Of a DNA stretch of 12,037 nt, positions 6,548 through 12,037 are shown in pieces. The DNA comes from Pseudomonadota bacterium (lineage in GTDB: Bacteria > Pseudomonadota > Alphaproteobacteria > Kiloniellales > J153): NCBI GenBank assembly GCA_022572105.1, contig JACZWN010000101.1, positions 1 through 12,037 of the forward strand, read 5' to 3'. The translations under genes were made by a program, and so were the position numbers. A model generated the notes under the pieces. That model searched no databases. It saw only the letters and a program-made list of their open reading frames with translations, and was not told the origin of the DNA. How positions within the stretch are numbered: position 1 is the first letter of the stretch; every line of letters begins with the position of its first letter.

Positions 6548-7243
6548 ATGCAGGTCATCCTCTTGGAGCGGATCGAGAAGCTCGGTCAGATGGGCGACGT
6601 GGTGACCGTGAAACCCGGCTACGCCCGCAACTTTCTCCTGCCCCAAGGCAAGGCCCGGCGCGCCACCAAGGAGAACCTGGACCGTTTCGAGCAGCAACGC
6701 ACCCAGCTCGAGGCCGAGAACCTCGAGCACCGCGGCGAGGCCGAGAAGATCGGCGCCAAGCTGAAGGGCCTCGTGGTGACGCTCATCCGCCAGGCCGGCG
6801 AATCGGGCCAGCTATACGGTTCCGTCAACACCCACGACCTGGCCGCGGAGATCACCGAGGCCGGCTATACGGTCGCGCGCAATCAGATAAGCCTGGACGG
6901 CGTGATCAAGGCGACCGGCCTGCACCAGGTCAAGGTCCGCTTGCATCCGGAGGTGAGCGTCACGATCACCGCCAACGTCGCCCGCTCGGACACCGAGGCC
7001 GAGGCGCAGGCCCGGTCCGGCCACTTGTTGAGCGCCCAGGAGCAGCACGCCGCCGAGGAGGCCGCGGACGCCGAGACCGAGGCGGTGGTGGCCCGCATCG
7101 AGGGCGAGGAAGCCGAGCAAGCGGGCAAGGACGCCGAGGCCGAACCGTCCGCCGAAGAGGCGGACGAAGGCGAGGCCGACGGCGACGCCGACGCGGCCAA
7201 GGCCGGGGACGACTCGGACCCGGAAAAATCCGCGCACGGCTGA
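6548..7243 (+). CDS. rplI: 50S ribosomal protein bL9 with an acidic C-terminal tail
   Basis: Large-subunit protein anchored near the L1 stalk that helps maintain reading-frame fidelity. The N-terminal rRNA-binding domain is classical (MQVILLERIEKLGQMGD, then VKPGYARNFLLPQGKA at 21-36), followed by the long helix (about 40-75) and the C-terminal domain to about residue 147. Residues 148-231 are rich in Ala, Glu and Asp and probably disordered. At 231 aa it is longer than the approximately 150 aa of E. coli L9. Acidic tails on L9 occur in other alphaproteobacteria. The start ATG has the near-ideal TAAGGAGG (6532-6539) 8 nt upstream and lies 19 bp after rpsR. It is the last gene before a terminator. 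Confidence 0.97.
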   Translation: MQVILLERIEKLGQMGDVVTVKPGYARNFLLPQGKARRATKENLDRFEQQRTQLEAENLEHRGEAEKIGAKLKGLVVTLIRQAGESGQLYGSVNTHDLAAEITEAGYTVARNQISLDGVIKATGLHQVKVRLHPEVSVTITANVARSDTEAEAQARSGHLLSAQEQHAAEEAADAETEAVVARIEGEEAEQAGKDAEAEPSAEEADEGEADGDADAAKAGDDSDPEKSAHG

Positions 7244-7277
7244 TCGCCCCGTTTCGGGGTCTTCGCGACATCATCGG

Positions 7278-7316
7278 GGGCGGCGGCCTGATCGACGGGC
7301 CGCCGCCCTTTGCTTT
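7278..7316 (+). terminator. Rho-independent terminator of the rpsF-rpsR-rplI operon
   Basis: A perfect 11-bp GC stem, GGGCGGCGGCC (7278-7288) with GGCCGCCGCCC (7298-7308), closes a 9-nt loop and is followed by TTTGCTTT (7309-7316). It lies 34 bp after the rplI stop. A smaller hairpin just upstream (CCCCG/CGGGG with a TTT loop, 7247-7259, followed by TCTTC) may assist or be incidental. Confidence 0.88.
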
Positions 7317-7425
7317 CACGGGCGACCGGCCGGAACTAATTAATCGCACGACGACCCGGGTTATCCCCGTCATTCATTCTTTGCAGGGGATGCGCTCCGC
7401 GGCCCGTCTGTTAACGTAGGCCGCG

Positions 7426-8958
7426 ATGGAGTCGACTCAGCAAAACAATATCGCCGAACTGCCGCGCCCGGGCGGCGAGGACTCAACCTACCGCCCGCCG
7501 CCGGTCAACTACGAGGCCGAGCAGGCGTTGCTCGGCGCGATCCTCGAGAACAACCACGCCTTCGAGCGGGTCGCCGATTTCCTGCGCCCCGAGCACTTCG
7601 CCGACGCCGCCCACGGACGCATCTTCGAGGCCATCGGCAAGCTGATCGAGCGCGGCCAGCAGGCCAACGCGATCACGCTGAAATCCCTGTTCGACCAGGA
7701 CGAGGCGCTCGCCGAGGCCGGCGGCGCGGACTACCTCGCCAAGCTGCAGAGCAGCACCATCACCATCGTGAACGCGGGCGACTACGGCCGCACCATCTAC
7801 GACCTCTACCTCAGGCGCGAGCTGATCGCGCTCGGCGAGGACGTGGTCAACGACGCCTTCGCCCAAGACCTCGAGGTCACCGCCACCGACCAGATCGAAA
7901 CCGCCGAGCAGAAACTCTACGGCCTGGCCGAGGCCGGCCAGCCCGAGCGCGGGCTGACGACCTTCAAGTCCGCCGTCATCGAAGCGGTCGACATGGCCGA
8001 GGCCGCGCTCAAGCGCGACAGCCACGTGGCCGGGGTGGCGACCGGCTTCAAGGATCTCGACAGATTGCTCGGCGGCCTGCACTACTCGGACCTGGTCATC
8101 CTGGCCGGTCGCCCGTCGATGGGCAAGACCGCGCTGGCCACCAACATCGCCGTTTCAGCAGCCATGGCGCGCCGCAAGGTGACCGGCCCGGACGGCACCG
8201 AGGTCGAGACCCCGGAAGTGGTCGCGTTCTTCTCGCTCGAGATGTCGGCCGAGCAGCTGGCCACCCGGATCATCGCCGAGGCAGCCGAGGTCCGCTCGGA
8301 CGCCATGCGCCGCGGCGAGATCCGGAACGACCAGTTCGACAAGATCTTCGAGACCAGCCGTGCCCTCTATACCCTGCCGCTGTTCATCGACGACACCCCG
8401 GCGCTGACCATCGGGGCGCTGCGCACCCGGGCGCGCCGCCTCAAGCGCCAACAGGGTCTGAGCCTGATCGTCGTCGACTACCTGCAACTGATGCAGGGCC
8501 CGGCCGGCCGGCGCAGCGAGAACCGGGTGCAGGAGGTCTCCGAGATCACCCGCGGCCTCAAGGCCGTCGCCAAGGAGCTGAACGTGCCGGTGCTCGCGCT
8601 CTCGCAGCTATCGCGCCAGCCCGAGCAGCGCGACGACAAGCGCCCGCAGCTCGCCGACCTGCGTGAATCCGGCTCGATCGAGCAGGATGCCGACGTGGTC
8701 ATGTTCCTGTACCGCGAGGAATATTACCTGGCACGTGAACGCCCAACCCAGAAGGCCAACGAACCCAAAGAGAAATTCAACGAGCGCCAAGCCGATTACG
8801 ATTTGCGGATGGACGAGGCCCGCAACAAGGCCGAGGTCATCATCGCCAAGCAGCGCCACGGGCCGACCGGGACCGTCGATCTGCAGTTCCGCGGCGAGTT
8901 CACCCGCTTCAGCGACCTGATCTCCGACGACCACCTGCCCGACGATGTGCCCTTCTGA
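7426..8958 (+). CDS. dnaB: Replicative DNA helicase
   Basis: Hexameric 5'-3' helicase that unwinds the fork and recruits primase. The protein is 510 aa. The N-terminal domain starts with PPVNYEAEQALLGAIL (25-40). The RecA-like domain has Walker A GRPSMGKTA (228-236, K234), the helicase motif FFSLEMS (268-274), Walker B LIVVDYLQLM (347-356, D351), the LSQLSRQPEQR motif (392-402), the segment DLRESGSIEQDADVVMFLYR (411-430), and KQRHGPTGT (475-483). A charged stretch (about 437-465) lies before the last motif, as is common in alphaproteobacteria. No intein or truncation is seen. It follows the rpsF operon terminator, so it should have its own promoter in the 109 bp at 7317-7425. That stretch holds an AT-rich patch (AACTAATTAATC) but no promoter I can defend. 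No clear ribosome binding site precedes the ATG. Confidence 0.97.
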   Translation: MESTQQNNIAELPRPGGEDSTYRPPPVNYEAEQALLGAILENNHAFERVADFLRPEHFADAAHGRIFEAIGKLIERGQQANAITLKSLFDQDEALAEAGGADYLAKLQSSTITIVNAGDYGRTIYDLYLRRELIALGEDVVNDAFAQDLEVTATDQIETAEQKLYGLAEAGQPERGLTTFKSAVIEAVDMAEAALKRDSHVAGVATGFKDLDRLLGGLHYSDLVILAGRPSMGKTALATNIAVSAAMARRKVTGPDGTEVETPEVVAFFSLEMSAEQLATRIIAEAAEVRSDAMRRGEIRNDQFDKIFETSRALYTLPLFIDDTPALTIGALRTRARRLKRQQGLSLIVVDYLQLMQGPAGRRSENRVQEVSEITRGLKAVAKELNVPVLALSQLSRQPEQRDDKRPQLADLRESGSIEQDADVVMFLYREEYYLARERPTQKANEPKEKFNERQADYDLRMDEARNKAEVIIAKQRHGPTGTVDLQFRGEFTRFSDLISDDHLPDDVPF

Positions 8959-10081
8959 GGCGGTCGATTTGGATGACCCGGCGGCGGCGCGGGCCGGCGC
9001 CATCCTGACCATCGACCTGGACGCCGTGGCCGACAACTACCGGCGCCTGTGCGCGGAGCTCGGCGCCGTCGCCTGCGCCGCCGTGGTCAAGGCCGACGCC
9101 TACGGCCTGGGCATGGCGCGCGTCGCCCCGGCGCTCGCCCGTGCCGGGGCGCGGACTTTCTTCGTCGCCCAGCTCGAGGAAGCAATCGCGTTGCGCGCCA
9201 TGTTCCCGGTCGAGGTCGAGATCTACGTCCTGAATGGCCTGGGCGCCGGCCCGGTCGCGGAGTTCCAGGCCGGGCGCGTGCATCCGGTGCTCAACAGCCT
9301 GGGCGAGATCGACGCCTGGGCCGCGGCCGCGCGTGCCGCCGGCCGGGCGCTGCCGGCCGCCGTCCATATCGATACCGGCATCAGCCGCCTGGGCCTGCCG
9401 GACGACGAGTTGGAGGCGCTCGCCGCCGATCGCGGCCGGCTCGCCGGGATCGACCTGCGCTACCTGCTGAGCCACCTGGCCTGCGCGGACCGGCCCGAGC
9501 ATCCGCTCAACGCCGAGCAGCTGCGCCGGTTCCGCGCCGCGCGCGCGCGCCTGCCGGACGCGCCGGCCAGCCTCGCCAACTCCTCCGGCATCTTTTTAGG
9601 TGCCGACTACCACCTCGACCTGGCCCGCCCGGGGGTCGCCCTCTACGGCGTCAACCCGACGCCTGGGCAGCCCAATCCCATGCGCCAAGTGGTTCGCTTG
9701 CAAGGTAAAATCCTACAAGTGCGCGAGATTGACGCTTCCCGGACCGTTGGCTATGGTGCGACCCATCGCGCCGCCGGACCGACCCGAATCGCGACCGTCG
9801 CGGTCGGATACGCCGACGGCTACCTGAGATCACTTTCGAACCGGGGCAGCGCGTGGCTCGGCGATCGGCGGGTCCCTGTGGTGGGTCGTGTGTCCATGGA
9901 TCTGATCACCCTCGACGTCACCGGCGCCTCGGCCGAGGCAGCCAGGCCGGGTGCCTTCGTCGACCTCATCGGGGCCGACCTTTCCACCGACGAGGTCGCG
10001 GAGGCCGCGGGCACCATCGGCTATGAGATTTTGACCTCGCTGGGCCGGCGCTACCACCGGGTCTACCGGGGCGGCCGCTAG
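8945..10081 (+). CDS. alr: Alanine racemase
   Basis: PLP-dependent fold-type III enzyme that interconverts L- and D-alanine for peptidoglycan. The protein is 378 aa. PLP-binding K49 lies in AVVKADAYGLG and the second catalytic base Y270 in VGYGATHRA. R228 in ARPGVALYG contacts the PLP ring, and SMDL (317-320) and Y360 belong to the active site. The position held by the carbamylated Lys in the Geobacillus enzyme is His here (H141, in HIDTGISRLG), with its partner Arg kept (R148). The ATG at 8945 overlaps dnaB by 14 bp. A TTG at 8969, with GAGGCGG 5 nt upstream, is a serious alternative start (370 aa), since residues 1-8 are not conserved family sequence. mlaE follows 11 bp after the stop. Confidence 0.95.
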   Translation: MCPSEAVDLDDPAAARAGAILTIDLDAVADNYRRLCAELGAVACAAVVKADAYGLGMARVAPALARAGARTFFVAQLEEAIALRAMFPVEVEIYVLNGLGAGPVAEFQAGRVHPVLNSLGEIDAWAAAARAAGRALPAAVHIDTGISRLGLPDDELEALAADRGRLAGIDLRYLLSHLACADRPEHPLNAEQLRRFRAARARLPDAPASLANSSGIFLGADYHLDLARPGVALYGVNPTPGQPNPMRQVVRLQGKILQVREIDASRTVGYGATHRAAGPTRIATVAVGYADGYLRSLSNRGSAWLGDRRVPVVGRVSMDLITLDVTGASAEAARPGAFVDLIGADLSTDEVAEAAGTIGYEILTSLGRRYHRVYRGGR

Positions 10082-10092
10082 GGCTCCCGCGC

Positions 10093-10866
10093 ATGCCCAT
10101 TCTCCAGCCCATCGGACGAACCTTCCTGCGCTTTCTGGAGGCCACCGGCCACCTGTCGCTGTTCGCGGCGACCGCGGTCGGCCACTGCGTCCGGCCGCCG
10201 ATCTATCCGCGCCTGATCGGCCGCCAGATGATCGCGATCGGCTATTACTCGCTGCCGGTCGTCGGGCTGACCGCGATCTTCACCGGCATGGTGCTGGCGC
10301 TGCAGAGCTACACCGGCTTCGCCCGCTTCTCCGCCGAGAGCGCGATCCCCAACGTGGTCGTCATCTCGATTACCCGCGAGCTCGGGCCCGTGCTCGCCGG
10401 GTTGATGGTCGCGGGGCGCGTCGGCGCCGCCATAGCCGCCGAGATCGGCACCATGCGCGTCACCGAGCAGATCGACGCCCTCGATACCCTGGCCACCAAC
10501 CCGTTCAAGTACCTGATCGCGCCGCGCCTCATCGCCGGGCTCACCATGATGCCGATCCTGGTGCTGATCGCCGACATCATCGGCGTGTTCGGCGGCTACG
10601 TGGTCTCGATCTACAAGCTGGGCTTCAATCCGTACGTCTACTTGAAGCACACCATCGACTTCGTGGAGGTTCAGGACGTGGTCTCCGGCTTGGTCAAGGC
10701 CGGCGTCTTCGGCTTCCTGGTGACCCTGATGGGCTGCTACCACGGCTACAACTCCAAGGGCGGCGCCGAGGGCGTGGGCGCGGCCACGACCAATGCGGTG
10801 GTCTCGGCCTCGATCCTGATCCTCTGCTTCAACTACTTCATCACGGAGATGTTCTTCGCCCGATGA
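10093..10866 (+). CDS. mlaE: MlaE-type ABC transporter permease
   Basis: Inner-membrane permease of the Mla/Ttg2/Mce family, which moves phospholipid or related hydrophobic compounds between membranes. The 257-aa protein has the signature RELGPVLAGLMVAGRVGAAI (95-114) followed by AAEIGTMRVTEQIDAL (115-130), the family's conserved cytoplasmic coupling stretch. About five hydrophobic segments are visible (around 48-70, 95-115, 148-172, 195-215 and 235-255). The first 45 residues include the amphipathic start usual in MlaE. The stop overlaps the mlaF start (ATGA), so the permease and ATPase are coupled. The lipid direction and substrate cannot be judged from sequence. Confidence 0.92.
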   Translation: MPILQPIGRTFLRFLEATGHLSLFAATAVGHCVRPPIYPRLIGRQMIAIGYYSLPVVGLTAIFTGMVLALQSYTGFARFSAESAIPNVVVISITRELGPVLAGLMVAGRVGAAIAAEIGTMRVTEQIDALDTLATNPFKYLIAPRLIAGLTMMPILVLIADIIGVFGGYVVSIYKLGFNPYVYLKHTIDFVEVQDVVSGLVKAGVFGFLVTLMGCYHGYNSKGGAEGVGAATTNAVVSASILILCFNYFITEMFFAR

Positions 10867-11642
10867 GCGCGCCAGCCCCCAAGATCCGCATCCGCGGTCT
10901 GCACAAGAGCTTCAAAAAAAACGTCGTGCTCGACGGCCTCGACCTCGACGTCGGCGTGGGCGAATCGGTGGTCGTGATCGGCGGCTCGGGCAGCGGCAAG
11001 TCGGTGTTGCTGAAGTGCATCCTGGGGCTGCTGAGACCCGAATCCGGCAGCATCGAGGTCGACGGCCAGGAGGTGGTCGGCCTCGCCGGCCGGGAGCGCG
11101 ACCGGGTCTTGCGCAAGTTCGGCATGCTGTTCCAGAGCGCGGCGCTGTTCGATTCGCTGCCGGTCTGGGAGAACGTCGCCTTCGGCCTGATCCAGGGCGC
11201 GCGCAAGGACCGCGACCAGGCCAAGGAGATCGCGCTCGACAAGATGGCGGCCGTGGGCCTCGGCCCCGAGGTCGGCGAGCTGTCGCCGGCCGAGCTTTCG
11301 GGGGGCATGCGCAAGCGCGTGGGACTGGCGCGCGCCATCGCCACCGCGCCCGAGATCATCTTCTTCGACGAACCGACCACGGGACTCGACCCGATCATGG
11401 GCGACGTGATCAACGACCTGATCATCAAGTGCGTGCGCGAGCTGGGGGCGACCGCGCTGTCGATCACCCACGACATGACCAGCGCCCGCAAGATCGCCGA
11501 CCGAATCGCCATGCTCTACGACGGCAAGATCATCTGGGCCGGACCGGTCGCCGAGATCGACTCCTCGGGTAACGCCTACGTGGAGCAGTTCATCCACGGC
11601 CGCGCCGAGGGGCCGATCGAGATGCAGGTGCGCGCCATCTAG
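10863..11642 (+). CDS. mlaF: MlaF-type ABC transporter ATP-binding protein
   Basis: Cytoplasmic ATPase that powers the MlaE permease. The 259-aa protein has Walker A GGSGSGKS (40-47, K46), Q-loop Q91 in FGMLFQSAALFDSLPVWENV, signature LSGGM (145-149), Walker B IIFFDE (165-170, catalytic E170), D-loop TTGLDP and switch H203 in ITHD. The Q-loop segment FQ.AALFDSL.V.ENV and LSGGMRKRVGLARAI are typical of the MlaF/Mkl group rather than other importers. No mlaD (MCE-domain) gene follows, unlike the usual mlaFEDCB order; the next gene is radA. The MCE partner is presumably encoded elsewhere. Confidence 0.92.
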   Translation: MSAPAPKIRIRGLHKSFKKNVVLDGLDLDVGVGESVVVIGGSGSGKSVLLKCILGLLRPESGSIEVDGQEVVGLAGRERDRVLRKFGMLFQSAALFDSLPVWENVAFGLIQGARKDRDQAKEIALDKMAAVGLGPEVGELSPAELSGGMRKRVGLARAIATAPEIIFFDEPTTGLDPIMGDVINDLIIKCVRELGATALSITHDMTSARKIADRIAMLYDGKIIWAGPVAEIDSSGNAYVEQFIHGRAEGPIEMQVRAI

Positions 11643-11676
11643 CCGCCCGAGGCCCGGGTGGCACGCGGCCGGCCAG

Positions 11677-11705
11677 ATCGGACCAGAGGTAATCGGACCA
11701 GAGGT
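11677..11705 (+). repeat. Tandem direct repeat before radA, 15-bp period
   Basis: ATCGGACCAGAGGT occurs exactly twice, at 11677-11690 and 11692-11705, separated by a single A. Each copy holds the small inverted repeat ACC-AGA-GGT. The repeat lies in the 90-bp mlaF-radA gap, just upstream of the radA ribosome binding site. It may be an operator or a simple slippage duplication. Confidence 0.85.
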
Positions 11706-11732
11706 CATTAGATAAGGAGCCGGGGCGCAGCT

Positions 11733-12037
11733 TTGGCCAAGTCGCAACCACGCTATGTCTGCCAGACCTGCGGCGCCTCGGCGGCCCGCTGGGCCGGGCG
11801 TTGCGACGCCTGCGGGGCGTGGAACGCCATCGTCGAGGAGGCCCCGCGCCAGGCCCCGCCCGGCGGATTGGGACGCGGCGGGACCGGCGCGGGCGCGGCG
11901 ATTGAGTTCGTCGGCCTCGAGGGTCGGACCGGCGACGCGCCCCGGCGCGCGAGCGGCATCGCCGAGTTCGACCGGGTCTGCGGCGGCGGCCTGGTGCCCG
12001 GCTCGACGGTGCTCGTCGCCGGCGACCCGGGCATCGG
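11733..12037 (+). CDS. radA: DNA repair protein RadA, 5' part (cut by window edge)
   Basis: RecA-related ATPase/helicase that drives branch migration in recombination repair. The first 101 codons are present and run off the window. The N-terminal zinc finger is complete (C10, C13, C24, C27 in YVCQTCGASAARW and RCDACGAW). After a Gly/Ala/Pro-rich linker, SGIAEFDRVCGGGLVPGSTV (74-93) leads into the Walker A motif, interrupted at GDPGI by the edge. The start is TTG at 11733: an in-frame TAG at 11709 bounds the frame and no ATG or GTG lies between it and the conserved MAKSQPRYVC-like start. AAGGAG (11714-11719) is 13 nt upstream, a longer spacer than usual, which with TTG suggests modest translation. 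Confidence 0.93.
   Translation, partial: MAKSQPRYVCQTCGASAARWAGRCDACGAWNAIVEEAPRQAPPGGLGRGGTGAGAAIEFVGLEGRTGDAPRRASGIAEFDRVCGGGLVPGSTVLVAGDPGI

Noticed and set aside
7361..7369. TTATCCCCG before dnaB as a DnaA box
   Set aside because: It mismatches the TTATNCACA consensus at two positions, no other boxes are nearby, and there is no AT-rich unwinding region, so an origin is not supported.

Overview
The window looks like a chromosomal housekeeping region of a high-GC alphaproteobacterium, most likely Rhodospirillales-like. Codons end mostly in G or C. Two blocks are in the arrangement typical of that class: fabD-fabG-acpP-fabF-mltG, and rpsF-rpsR-rplI followed by dnaB-alr and, further on, radA. 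No rRNA, tRNA, CRISPR array, insertion sequence, phage gene or toxin/defence module was seen. The taxonomic call rests on gene order and protein sequence character, not on a database search.

Layout. At the left edge a plus-strand short-chain dehydrogenase (72-845) runs towards a minus-strand cluster read from 5293 down to 858: fabD, fabG, acpP, fabF, mltG. FabD loads malonyl groups onto the acyl carrier protein AcpP, FabF condenses, and FabG reduces the beta-ketoacyl product. MltG, at the distal end, cuts nascent glycan strands at the inner membrane, so lipid and wall synthesis share a transcription unit. A good promoter candidate lies just upstream of acpP, inside the cluster, and could give acpP extra expression.

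A 270-bp divergent region (5294-5563) separates fabD from the plus-strand ribosomal protein operon. It holds a convincing rpsF promoter and an approximately 140-nt leader with two strong stem-loops, probably the autoregulatory site for the S6:S18 complex. Then come rpsF (ending in a long, repetitive RGG-like and Lys/Ala/Glu-rich tail), rpsR (4-bp overlap) and rplI (with an acidic tail), closed by a clear rho-independent terminator at 7278-7316.

Next on the plus strand are dnaB (replicative helicase), alr (alanine racemase, overlapping dnaB by 14 bp), mlaE and mlaF (permease and ATPase of an Mla-type lipid transporter, overlapping by 4 bp) and the first 101 codons of radA, cut by the window edge. 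A 15-bp-period tandem repeat lies in the short mlaF-radA gap. No mlaD-like substrate-binding gene follows mlaF.

I found no clearly new biological system. The most interesting items are the structured rpsF leader, the unusual low-complexity extension of S6 with its internal nucleotide repeats and shifted codon use, and the tandem repeat before radA.
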